42,072 nt of DNA from Algoriphagus sp. AK58 (GTDB lineage: Bacteria > Bacteroidota > Bacteroidia > Cytophagales > Cyclobacteriaceae): positions 1-42,072 of the forward strand of contig NZ_QEIG01000027.1 of the NCBI RefSeq assembly GCF_014324365.1, in the 5' to 3' direction. Shown here piece after piece: positions 26,758 through 34,288 of this stretch (positions are counted from its first letter, which is position 1; every line of letters starts with the position of its first letter). The notes under the pieces are model-generated. The model worked only from the letters and a program-made list of their open reading frames with translations, did not search any database and was not told where the DNA came from. The position numbers were made by a program, and so were the translations under genes.

Positions 26758-27897
26758 GCTTGTAATGAGTTGGAAGACCGGCACTTCGACTACGCTCAGT
26801 GCAAGCGACGGAAGACGGGAGAGAAGTCAGAAGTATAAATTCTGAATTCTGAAATCAGGAGCCTGAAATACTCCATTGAGCTTACCAATTGATTGTAGAC
26901 GTGAAGCCTGAACTTGTATTCTCAATGGGCATAGCTTTCCCGTTCTGCCGAAAATCGGTCAGTAAGTGGTTAATAATTAAAGGATTTGGTGATAAGCGAA
27001 AATTTCCCTGCAGTGGAAAGGGCTTATCGGTTTTCGTCACTCCCGAAATTCTTCGGGATAGGTGCGAGCGGAGGCACGGAGCGAAGCAGTCACACCAATC
27101 GGAGACGTCACTGCGAGGAGGAACGACGAAGCAGTCTCATCCTATGCAGTACTCCCTTCTGTGAGATTGCTTCGGCGGTCTTAGTCCTTATTAGATCTTT
27201 TGGCCATAAAGAGACCTCCTCGCAATGACGGTAACATCACTCCCGGATCATCGGTGGTATGCCAACCGGAGGGTACAAAGTCCTGGTCGGGCAATCGGGG
27301 AGAAAAAGTGTACGCTGTACTGAATCTTCAAATCGGGTTTTTCGGCTTTAGGGGATAGAGCCAATCAGAGGCGATGATCCCGGCTGGAGCCATAGGCGGA
27401 CTGAGGAAATGTGGTCTAATAGGTCCGGGGTGAACCCGGCAAGAGCGGAATGACCCGTAATACCTGAGCGGATGCATAGGGAGGCACAGGGATACTGAGA
27501 TCCCCCACTCCCTTAGGGCTAGATAAAGCAACTTTTTCCAAACGCTCGCTTTCATAATGAAAAGTGGTAAAACGAGTCTTTTTCGATAAAAATGGAGCAC
27601 CATAGCCTGGGCACCAATCTACCGCACTGCAGGTTCCGACGCCTTTAGGAACGGAATTACGATAGGGCCCAAGAGCTATAGTGCATACGAAAGTACGCAT
27701 AATAATCTCTTGAGCATTAACCTACCGTCTCGTCCTAGTACAAATTGTCGGAATTGCAGTCGAGACTCTTTTTGATTAATGCTAAGAAGATGGACTTCAT
27801 CAGTCCATATTTTCAACTGGTTAAATGTAAATAGAAGTAAGATTAATTCAAAAATATTTGACCACTTTTTAGACTATTTTATTTGATCCATTTGGTC
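26758..27897. other. Long non-coding region upstream of the TlpA-SusC-SusD operon
   Basis: About 1.1 kb without a supported gene. Part near 26780-26815 carries cacttcgactacgctcagtg, a dispersed motif. A 125-bp inverted-repeat element lies at 27106-27230 (listed separately). From 27240 to 27720 the sequence is GC-rich, stops are rare on the minus strand, and two overlapping frames (27328-27603 and 27416-27700) share the same DNA; both are rich in Pro, Arg and Tyr and look like translated non-coding or decayed sequence. The promoter of the HTH gene should lie at about 27780-27890, an AT-rich stretch. Confidence 0.5.
27106..27230. mobile_element. Miniature inverted-repeat element
   Basis: The left end cgtcactgcgaggagg and the right end cctcctcgcaatgacg are inverted repeats with one difference, and internal parts (aacgacgaagcagtctca; tgagattgcttcggcgg) are also complementary. 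The whole segment can fold into one long hairpin of 125 bp with a short central loop. It encodes no protein. Elements of this type (ends resembling gtcattgcgaggag) are scattered through many bacterial genomes; the mobilising transposase is not in this window. Confidence 0.75.
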
Positions 27898-28464
27898 ATG
27901 GAAGAGAATTTAAATCAGACCCTTGACCAAAGATCCGCTCAAAGATTTAAAGAATTTTTAACTTTTCTAGAGCTAACTCCTCTTGGGATGGCTGCTTTTC
28001 TAGAATTGTCTTCTGACCATATCTATTCTTTACGAAGAGGGAGAAGATCAATAAGTGATGCTATAGCTGCTTCACTCTCGGAAAAACTTGGAATTACCAC
28101 CGCAGATGTATACAACCCAAATTTTAAACTTCGAAAGACCAAAAAGGGGATTCAACACATGAACCAGTTTAAAGATGCCAACAGAAACAATCCAAGTTTT
28201 TTCATAAATCTTAAGAATGAAAACAGTCTCACATTCAGGATTCGAATATTACTGGTGGAAAATGGGTACTTCGAATCTGAAAAACAAGTAAACCAGGTAG
28301 TCAAAGAACTGGCCAAATATCAAATTAAAGTCATTAGCGAAAAAGCAACGAAAAGCCTTCTATATCTTGTCGATACTGGATATTTAACTTTCCAAAAAAA
28401 GACATTCATGAAAAAAGATGGTACAGAAAGTAAACAAAAAATAAACCATTATTATGAACCATAA
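27898..28464 (+). CDS. HTH-domain protein of unknown role
   Basis: About 188 residues starting at MEENLNQTLDQRSAQRF (a start five codons upstream is possible). Residues about 15-60 form an XRE-like helix-turn-helix: FKEFLTFLELTPLGMAAFLE then LSSDHIYSLRRGRRSISDAI. The C-terminal part (about 90-188) is basic and begins HMNQFKDANRNNPSFFINLK; it may be a second winged helix, with a lysine-rich end (KKTFMKKDGTESKQKINHYY). I do not recognise the second domain. Situated at the border between the SusC region and the defence-type island, it could be an island regulator, but no partner gene is adjacent. Confidence 0.65.
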   Translation: MEENLNQTLDQRSAQRFKEFLTFLELTPLGMAAFLELSSDHIYSLRRGRRSISDAIAASLSEKLGITTADVYNPNFKLRKTKKGIQHMNQFKDANRNNPSFFINLKNENSLTFRIRILLVENGYFESEKQVNQVVKELAKYQIKVISEKATKSLLYLVDTGYLTFQKKTFMKKDGTESKQKINHYYEP

Positions 28465-28472
28465 ATCGCTAT

Positions 28473-28508
28473 CAAAAAAAGCCCTTCCAAAACGGGTCTG
28501 GAAGGGCT
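28473..28508. terminator. Strong hairpin terminator between the HTH gene and the ATPase unit
   Basis: agcccttcc and ggaagggct form a perfect 9-bp stem with an 11-base loop. The T run is on the minus strand (gctttttttgat), so it best terminates leftward transcripts from the ATPase gene; it may also stop the plus-strand HTH transcript, which ends 16 bp earlier. Confidence 0.8.
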
Positions 28509-28705
28509 GTAAATGCTTTGATTAGATGACTTTTTAACCGCCACGAACAATTCTGAGGAGACATTTTCAGCTGTAAGAAAATACAAATCCAACTGAAATT
28601 CCGACTCAATCCCCATAGGCACCTCACCGGTTTTCCCGAAATAATCGGGACAGGCAGTGCAACAGTGGTTTCATGCGTGGCTTTGCAAGCAGCACGAAAA
28701 CCTAG

Positions 28706-28717
28706 TTGTTACCTGTA
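28706..28717. repeat. Left inverted repeat of ATPase unit
   Basis: TTGTTACCTGTA, an exact reverse complement of TACAGGTAACAA at 29920-29931. The pair frames the ATPase gene, with only 5 bp between this copy and its stop codon. The flanking bases also match partly (T-rich toward the gene on both sides). Confidence 0.75.
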
Positions 28718-28722
28718 GTTTT

Positions 28723-29883
28723 TTATTTATTTCGTCTTAAGAAGTCGTCGAACAAAGGAACAGTAAAGTCTATATATCCAAATTCAGGTGTATATATGAA
28801 ACCTTTACTTATCAATGTCGCTCTTGTTGGACTTAATGAACTTACTTTTATTCCAACTTTTTTTGCAACATCAGCCATTAAATATGGACCTTGTCCTAAT
28901 TCAGCCATTCCATACATTAGTCTTTTCTCACGTCCTGCTGCCCTATCTAATCTTACTTTGAAAAAACTATTGTCTAATTCCTTTAACGTTGTTGCCGTTG
29001 CATTTTTCACATCGTCAACTGTTATTGGTGAACTATGTGCTAAGTCCCAAGTGTGTTTTCCTAATTCTTGAATAAAGTATGGATAACCCCTTGTTACCTT
29101 TATAAATTCTAGTACAGCATCGCTTTCATATGTTACATTTTTTTTCTTGGCTGGTTCTGTAATTGCAAGCGCGTCCTGTGGTGATTCCAAATATTTGATT
29201 GGGATAAACTCAAAAAGCCTCTCTGCATATGATTTAGCGTCTCCAGATAATGCAGCAATAGAAGGAAGTCCGGCACATACAACAACTAATGGAAGTTCTT
29301 TTTGGGAAATCTTATGGCAAGAGGCAATAAGTGCCGCCATATCCTTTTCTTTTAAATATTGTGTCTCATCAATTAATATACAAACACATTTTCCTTCTTC
29401 TTTTGCAGCTTGTCCAATGTTTACGAATAGGTCAGTTAAGTCTGATTCAAAATCACCAGAGTCCGCTTCACCTGAAATAGCATCAACGTCAATTTTAAAT
29501 TCTGGTCCATCTGGCATTGATATTGAAAACGCCTTAAACACGCCTAATGCTTTCAATAGTTTCTCTTTTGCATTTTCTATGCGATTAATTTTTAGTAGTA
29601 TTTTTCGAATAAATCCTGCAATTACTTTTCTGAAATCGTCATTTTCAGACATTTCAATTTGTTCAACAATATAATTTTCTGTTTCAGCAAGTTCACTTAT
29701 TTTGTTAAGCAAAACAGTCTTGCCAACACCACGTAGACCGTATAACATAAGTGAACGTTGAGGGTTACCAATTTTTACTCGTTTTATTAAAGTGTCAGCT
29801 TTACTAATAATTTCATCACGACCTGCCAAGAAAACTGGTTTTGTTCCTGCGCCTGGTCTGTATGGATTTTCAATTGGATTCAT
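28723..29883 (-). CDS. AAA-family ATPase with C-terminal winged helix
   Basis: A 386-residue Orc1/Cdc6- or AAA_16-like ATPase. It opens NPYRPGAGTKPVFLAGRDE, the standard start of this group. Walker A is GLRGVGKT (residues 49-56) and Walker B CVCILIDE (about 166-173); the sensor region is VVCAGLPS. The C-terminal 90 residues look like a winged helix (LMYGMAELGQGPYLMADVAK, ending LFDDFLRRNK). Such ATPases are frequent in accessory and defence regions and may remodel nucleic acid or a partner; the task is unknown. It is a single gene framed by a perfect 12-bp inverted repeat (28706-28717 and 29920-29931), suggesting it moves or was inserted as a unit. Confidence 0.85.
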   Translation of the reverse strand: MNPIENPYRPGAGTKPVFLAGRDEIISKADTLIKRVKIGNPQRSLMLYGLRGVGKTVLLNKISELAETENYIVEQIEMSENDDFRKVIAGFIRKILLKINRIENAKEKLLKALGVFKAFSISMPDGPEFKIDVDAISGEADSGDFESDLTDLFVNIGQAAKEEGKCVCILIDETQYLKEKDMAALIASCHKISQKELPLVVVCAGLPSIAALSGDAKSYAERLFEFIPIKYLESPQDALAITEPAKKKNVTYESDAVLEFIKVTRGYPYFIQELGKHTWDLAHSSPITVDDVKNATATTLKELDNSFFKVRLDRAAGREKRLMYGMAELGQGPYLMADVAKKVGIKVSSLSPTRATLISKGFIYTPEFGYIDFTVPLFDDFLRRNK

Positions 29884-29919
29884 ATTTCCTAATTAGATTT
29901 TATTGTCAGTTTTTAAAAT

Positions 29920-29931
29920 TACAGGTAACAA
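29920..29931. repeat. Right inverted repeat of ATPase unit
   Basis: TACAGGTAACAA, reverse complement of 28706-28717. It is continuous with the left foot of the attC-like palindrome (TAACAATTG). Confidence 0.75.
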
Positions 29932-30059
29932 TTGGCGGTATGGCCAGTAAGGGATTGCGGGCGATTTCCTATCAAGCTACACGAAAAGTTGAAGCGGGCT
30001 ACAACCCTTTGCATACCATCGAAACCCTTATTGGCTATACCGCGTGTTGGCAATAGTTA
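29926..30059. repeat. attC-like imperfect palindrome between two cassette-like genes
   Basis: The inner arms GCGGTATGGCCAGTAAGGG (29935-29953) and CCCTTATTGGCTATACCGC (30025-30043) pair over 19 positions with two G·T wobbles. The outer arms TAACAATTG (29926-29934) and CAATAGTTA (30051-30059) pair with one mismatch. Seven bases (gtgttgg, 30044-30050) bulge on one side only. A two-part stem with an asymmetric bulge and a variable central loop is the architecture of integron attC sites; the exact integron consensus (RYYYAAC/GTTRRRY) is not met, so this is a structural analogy. Confidence 0.6.
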
Positions 30060-31109
30060 TTTTATCAAATCAATTACGTCAATCGGAATTAGTCCATGTT
30101 TTTCAGTTTCATGTGCTTTAGACATTCTTTCCGCTCCTGTAACTGCAATCCCAACCACTAAATTGTCTTTATTAATTGCAGGTCCTCCGCTATTTCCTGA
30201 AATCAATGGAGTGTTAACTAATATATGTCTAATTCCAGAATAAACTCTAAATCCCACAATTAATCCAGGTGAAAAAATTCCGTTATCACCATAATTATAA
30301 TTAGGAAATCCTGAAATTGCAACATGTTCCATTTGTTTCAAGTTATCAGTAGACCCTCGTTCAAGTCCATCATTTAAAAAATCTTTATCAACATCAAGTA
30401 GAGCTATATCAATACTAGAATTTGAGGATTTTACCTTAACATCTATTTTCTTTGAAATATCATGTCCTCTGTAAAGTTTTAAATCCTTTAAAATCTCATT
30501 AGTGTCTTCATTACGTACACAATGGTCGCAAGTAATAACGCCAATTCCTTTTAAATGAAATGCAGTTCCCTGTAAAATCCCCTCTTCACTTTCAATCACG
30601 TATATGTTGTTCAATACTTTCTGCATATCATAATTTGGTGGAGTTGGAATAGCATCTTTTACTCTTTTTACATTCATTTCCATTACACGAGGAACAACAA
30701 TGTGATTTAACCAGGCTATTACATTTTCAGCAATATGAGGCCATGATAACTTGTTCCCATCTTTTTGACCAATGTAGGTAAAGGTATCAAATGAAAATCC
30801 TTTGTTATTAATTATCTTATAGGATTCTTCGAATGAAGGAAATGGATTTATGTCATAAATCTGCTTTGAAAGGTCTATTATTGATTGGTCTTTTAAATCT
30901 CCAACATGAGGCATTTGACTAATTATTTCCTTAATTTGTAAACAGTAAAAATCTCCCTCTGAATACGAATTACTGCTATAACCGACTTTAAACGGAAAGA
31001 ATTCTGAATACTCAGGTAATTGTTCTTTTATAACTTGTTGAATATAACTTGAAATATTCATTCCAGCTGTATTCAAATTTCCTTTTAAATCCCAATCCTG
31101 TTTATACAT
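30057..31109 (-). CDS. Trypsin-like serine protease with unknown N-terminal domain
   Basis: A 350-residue cytoplasmic-looking protein without a signal peptide. The C-terminal half is a trypsin/HtrA-fold peptidase with a readable triad: His196 in VITCDHCV, Asp234 in SSIDIALLD and Ser307 in ISGNSGGPAI. The N-terminal half (about 1-160) contains no domain I recognise; it has LPEYSEFFPFKVGYSSN and a helical stretch around 125-150. Proteases of this fold without export signals occur in phage-defence systems as effectors or activators, so a defensive role is plausible given the island. No PDZ domain is present. It is bounded by a 14-bp inverted repeat (30046-30059 and 31126-31139, 13 of 14 matching). 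Confidence 0.85.
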   Translation of the reverse strand: MYKQDWDLKGNLNTAGMNISSYIQQVIKEQLPEYSEFFPFKVGYSSNSYSEGDFYCLQIKEIISQMPHVGDLKDQSIIDLSKQIYDINPFPSFEESYKIINNKGFSFDTFTYIGQKDGNKLSWPHIAENVIAWLNHIVVPRVMEMNVKRVKDAIPTPPNYDMQKVLNNIYVIESEEGILQGTAFHLKGIGVITCDHCVRNEDTNEILKDLKLYRGHDISKKIDVKVKSSNSSIDIALLDVDKDFLNDGLERGSTDNLKQMEHVAISGFPNYNYGDNGIFSPGLIVGFRVYSGIRHILVNTPLISGNSGGPAINKDNLVVGIAVTGAERMSKAHETEKHGLIPIDVIDLIK

Positions 31110-31125
31110 GCAGTTTTTGTTTTTA

Positions 31126-31139
31126 TAATTATTGCCAAC
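31126..31139. repeat. Right inverted repeat of protease unit
   Basis: TAATTATTGCCAAC is the reverse complement, with one difference, of GTTGGCAATAGTTA at 30046-30059. It lies 16 bp upstream of the protease start codon. Confidence 0.65.
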
Positions 31140-31306
31140 TTATTTATCTGTACACCTTTGGTGAACTTATCCCCCCAAAATTTGTCATGTATGTGCACCT
31201 TTTGGATTCATTTAGTTCGTTAAATACCTTTTCCGCAATTTTTTCAATCGGGATCATGGGCTTAAAAGTTTCGCTTCAAAAGTGGGCGACGGGGTGCCTT
31301 CCTGCT

Positions 31307-31687
31307 CTACCCGACCACCTTTCCGACCATATATCGCTGCACTTCATAGACATCGATGCTTTTGTTAAACTTTTTACTGACTGATGGGAGGGACTCGCTG
31401 GAGATCCAGATCTTCAGTTCGGCGTCCAGGTCAAAGGTTCCCGCCGTTTCCAGCGAGAATCTGGAAATATTCTTATAGGGCATGGACTTGTACTCTATCT
31501 TACTCCCCGTCAGCCCCTGCACATCGATCAGAATCAAGCGCTTGTTGGTAAACATAAAGGTGTCCCGAATCAGCTGAAATCCAAGTTCGATCCGTTCATC
31601 CTCGCAGAGAAGTCTGCCGTACTTATCCAGCAATTTCTCGGAGGAAACCTCGCTGGAATTGCCCAGTATTTTGTTAAAAAAGCCCAT
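31307..31687 (-). CDS. Bacterial PH-domain protein
   Basis: A 126-residue protein matching the bacterial pleckstrin-homology (bPH_1) layout. After a short N-terminal helix come GFQLIRDTFMFTNKRLILID (about residues 36-55), then the strand-turn IEYKSMPYKNISRFSLETAG and an acidic strand DLDAELKIWIS, ending in a helix (IDVYEVQRYMVGKVVG). These proteins are cytoplasmic and their ligands are generally unknown. It is a single gene followed by 170 bp of non-coding DNA, and 150 bp upstream lies copy A of the TACCCACTAGTGGGTA element. Confidence 0.85.
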   Translation of the reverse strand: MGFFNKILGNSSEVSSEKLLDKYGRLLCEDERIELGFQLIRDTFMFTNKRLILIDVQGLTGSKIEYKSMPYKNISRFSLETAGTFDLDAELKIWISSESLPSVSKKFNKSIDVYEVQRYMVGKVVG

Positions 31688-31835
31688 AATCTATAAAATG
31701 ACTAAACTCTAAAATTTGACTAGGAGTATCCGTTAATCCCTCTTCTACCTTGGAACTGGTACAGACCAAAAATCCTTAAAATCGCTTCCGAAAAGCATTA
31801 GCCTTTGACCCACTGATCAACTTAAACTTCGTATC

Positions 31836-31930
31836 GCTAAGAAAGGGAATTTTTGGGGAGAAAAAATACCCACTACTGGGTATATTTGGTATCAAAAGGA
31901 AAAAATTGAGGGGGAATGGAGGTTTTTCTC
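31836..31930. repeat. Module-boundary element, copy A
   Basis: Starts gctaagaaagggaattttt, then a hairpin in which ATACCCA and TGGGTAT pair (31866-31883), then aaaaggaaaaaattgagggg and aatggaggtttttc. All four copies (A 31836, B 35773, C 37726/37822, D 41336) run in the same direction and lie upstream of a minus-strand gene. Confidence 0.75.
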
Positions 31931-32070
31931 GTGCTAAATGATAAAATCCAGAAAATACTCACTTACACTGATCAGTTGAAGGCTTTGAAAGCAAATTCCG
32001 GTCAACCAATCACGAAAATAGGGGCTAACTTCTCCCAATCACTTAAATTTAAATAAAAGATTACCCAATA

Positions 32071-32341
32071 ATGGCCAAAACCAATACCCTAAAGAATACC
32101 AAATCCATGGAGGAAACCCTCTGGGACTCCGCCAATAAATTAAGAGGAACGGTGGAGAGTTGTCACTTTGCACCTGTAAAAATTAATCCTAGTTGGACTT
32201 CAATTTATCAATTCCCTAAAACCCATTTTATAAAAAGTCAATGACTCAACGGCCTTATGCGATCAGCTCGAACTAGAAATCGAAACCCATCACATCAACC
32301 TAGAACCCTGGTTGCAGAGTTGTTTGAGGGAGGTGGTGTAA
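32071..32341 (+). pseudogene. Scar of a type I restriction-modification locus (hsdM start, hsdS end)
   Basis: An ATG at 32071 begins a frame reading MAKTNTLKNTKSMEETLWDS then ANKLRGTVES, which is the N-terminus typical of HsdM methyltransferase subunits (…TLWDAANKLRGSVES…). Similarity stops after VES and the frame ends at 32244. In another frame, from about 32243 to 32341, STALCDQLELEIETHH recalls the ALCDQLE string of HsdS specificity subunits and ends with a stop. The middle, which would be about 3 kb of hsdM, hsdS and perhaps hsdR, is missing. I read this as an internal deletion. The residual ORF of 57 codons is unlikely to be functional. Confidence 0.7.
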
Positions 32342-32384
32342 TTTATCGTTAAGGAAAATAATTTAATTTGAAAGGAGGCTTTTA

Positions 32385-33554
32385 ATGCTTGGAAATTATA
32401 AGATGCCAGATTTCGGAGGAGTAATGAATAGGTCAGTTCCTGAAATTGATCATTCATTTTTTGATAAGTACAAAGAAGTTAACAGACTTATAATTATTGG
32501 AAATGGATTTGATCTTGCTCATGGATTGAAAACCAGTTTTAAGGATTTTATAGAGGATTATTCAAAAAAAATATTAAATGAGTTAAAGAAAAACAATAAA
32601 TATGAAGACGAGCTTATTTCAATCATATGCCATGTTATTCACCATGATTTAAAAATTAACTTAGACACTCTTGATGAATTTGAAATTTATAAAAAATTCA
32701 TAAATATAATCAACCGAGATCGAGTCTCAATTAATTATAAATCAGAATTTTTAAAAAGCATAATTCTTTCAATTGAAAAAAAATCTTGGGTTGATATTGA
32801 GTTAGTTTTTTTTGATCTCCTAAGGATAGCGAGTAAATCAAATGATTCGAAAGAAATAGAAAAAGTGAATAAAGAACTTGAGATTCTAAAAAATAAATTG
32901 AAATCTTATCTTCAAGAAGAAGTTAAAAGATATAACATTGATCCTTTCCAGAAATTACTAAATCAATTTACTCAAAAAATCTCTAGGATAGAAACAATGC
33001 CAAATACAGTAGAAAAGGATATTTCTCCCAATACAATCTGTATTTTAAACTTTAATTATACTCAAATAGCATTAGAATATTCAAAAAAAATAAACGGATT
33101 TCCTATAATGTATATTCCGATTCATGGAGAGTTAGATGGTGATGACATTACAATACAGGGCTTAGTTTTTGGCTACGGGGATGAATTAGACAAGGACTAT
33201 ATTGAATTTGAAAACATGAATAATGATGCTTTATTCGAACACATTAAATCTTTCAAGTATCTCCACTTTGACAATTATAGAAAACTCCTAGAATTCATTA
33301 ATAGCGACCCTTTTCAAGTTCATATTTATGGGCATTCTTGTGGATTATCCGACCGCACTATGTTGAATACGATCTTCGAAAATCAAAACTGCATATCGAT
33401 TAAAAATTTCTATTATTCAAACAATGGAAATGACGATTACGAACAAAAGACCTACGCAATTGCTAGACATTTTAAAAGCAAATCTGATTTGAGAGCCAAA
33501 GTTGTGAATAAGACAAAATGTGAACCTATGGTTCAGCCGAAAGATGAGAAATAA
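32385..33554 (+). CDS. abiH: AbiH-family abortive-infection protein
   Basis: A 389-residue protein of the AbiH family (phage abortive infection). The hallmark LIIIGNGFDLAHGLKTSF lies at about residues 35-52 and the C-terminal motif VHIYGHSCGLSDRTML at about 312-327; both are family signatures. Mode of action is not established as far as I know. The start may be one of three Mets (MLGNYK, MPDFGG at residue 7, MNRSVPE at residue 14); I keep the first since a purine-rich gaaaggaggc lies 9 bp upstream. Very AT-rich, and inserted directly after the type I RM scar, so it may have replaced that system. It converges with the DUF5131 gene with 5 bp between. Confidence 0.88.
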   Translation: MLGNYKMPDFGGVMNRSVPEIDHSFFDKYKEVNRLIIIGNGFDLAHGLKTSFKDFIEDYSKKILNELKKNNKYEDELISIICHVIHHDLKINLDTLDEFEIYKKFINIINRDRVSINYKSEFLKSIILSIEKKSWVDIELVFFDLLRIASKSNDSKEIEKVNKELEILKNKLKSYLQEEVKRYNIDPFQKLLNQFTQKISRIETMPNTVEKDISPNTICILNFNYTQIALEYSKKINGFPIMYIPIHGELDGDDITIQGLVFGYGDELDKDYIEFENMNNDALFEHIKSFKYLHFDNYRKLLEFINSDPFQVHIYGHSCGLSDRTMLNTIFENQNCISIKNFYYSNNGNDDYEQKTYAIARHFKSKSDLRAKVVNKTKCEPMVQPKDEK

Positions 33555-33559
33555 AATTT

Positions 33560-34288
33560 TCAAATATACCTCTCCACCTCCACCTCAGGCATCTCATCAA
33601 AGGTCTGCCCATTGAGTTCTCGTCCTGCCTTCTTTTTGTTTTTGCCACCCCACTGTTTGAAAAAGAAAGCGACTTTAGCGGCTTGGCATTGCTCCTGAAT
33701 ATCCAAGACCCATTCCGGGTCCATGGGCCGAGGTTTGTGTCCACTCTCTCCTCCGACGATGACCCAGTCGATTCCGTCCAAGTTCATATTTGTTAATGGT
33801 CCGATCAGCGGTTCACAGGAGAGGAATTTGACCTTCGCTCCGGTCTGACGCAAAAAATCAATCCGATCCAGTACCCGATCATCTTCGACAGAGACCCCCA
33901 TCCAGATATTATGCGCCCAAGGCAGTAGATGGCTGATTTCAGCAAGTCGATCTGCCCGTTTGGTCAGGACTTGGAAGACATGCTGTCCATTGTCCTTCAT
34001 GACCTGAAATACCTTTTGGATAAATTCCAGCGGCACATCCTTGTGAAACAGATCGGACATGGAATTGACAAAGACCACTTTGGATTTCTTCCAAGTGTAA
34101 GGAATCCTTAAAGTATCCTCATGGATTCGAACTTTTTTAAAACCTTCCTTATATTTCTCCTGCCCCATAGCCTTTAACCTCCTTGTCATGATTTCTGCAT
34201 AACAAAATTTACATCCTGAAGAAATCTTAGTACATCCTGTTGTAGGATTCCATGTTAATTCAGTCCATTCTATGGTTGAGTTTGCCAT
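33560..34288 (-). CDS. DUF5131 (phage Gp37/Gp68) protein with three-Cys motif
   Basis: A 242-residue protein of the DUF5131 family, related to radical-SAM-like enzymes. It begins NSTIEWTELTWNPTTGCTK, and its cysteines Cys19, Cys26 and Cys29 (GCTKISSGCKFCYAE) form the C-X6-C-X2-C motif that could hold an iron-sulfur cluster. Other family strings are FVNSMSDLFH, VLTKRADR, WMGVSVED, and DWVIVGGESGHKPRPM. The start codon overlaps the stop of the upstream tcmP gene by one base, so translation is coupled. The pairing is conserved in many genomes; the reaction is not established as far as I know. Confidence 0.9.
   Translation of the reverse strand: MANSTIEWTELTWNPTTGCTKISSGCKFCYAEIMTRRLKAMGQEKYKEGFKKVRIHEDTLRIPYTWKKSKVVFVNSMSDLFHKDVPLEFIQKVFQVMKDNGQHVFQVLTKRADRLAEISHLLPWAHNIWMGVSVEDDRVLDRIDFLRQTGAKVKFLSCEPLIGPLTNMNLDGIDWVIVGGESGHKPRPMDPEWVLDIQEQCQAAKVAFFFKQWGGKNKKKAGRELNGQTFDEMPEVEVERYI

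Noticed and set aside
26889..27228. Plus-strand frames of 80-91 codons
   Set aside because: They run through the 125-bp inverted-repeat element and neighbouring non-coding sequence; the C-terminal residues are simply the translated repeat.
27422..27436. tRNA T-arm (GGGTTCACCCC)
   Set aside because: No acceptor stem, anticodon arm or D arm can be drawn around it; chance hairpin.
29926..30059. True integron attC site
   Set aside because: The two-part stem is attC-like, but the RYYYAAC and GTTRRRY core boxes are not matched and no integron integrase is present, so I describe it only as attC-like.
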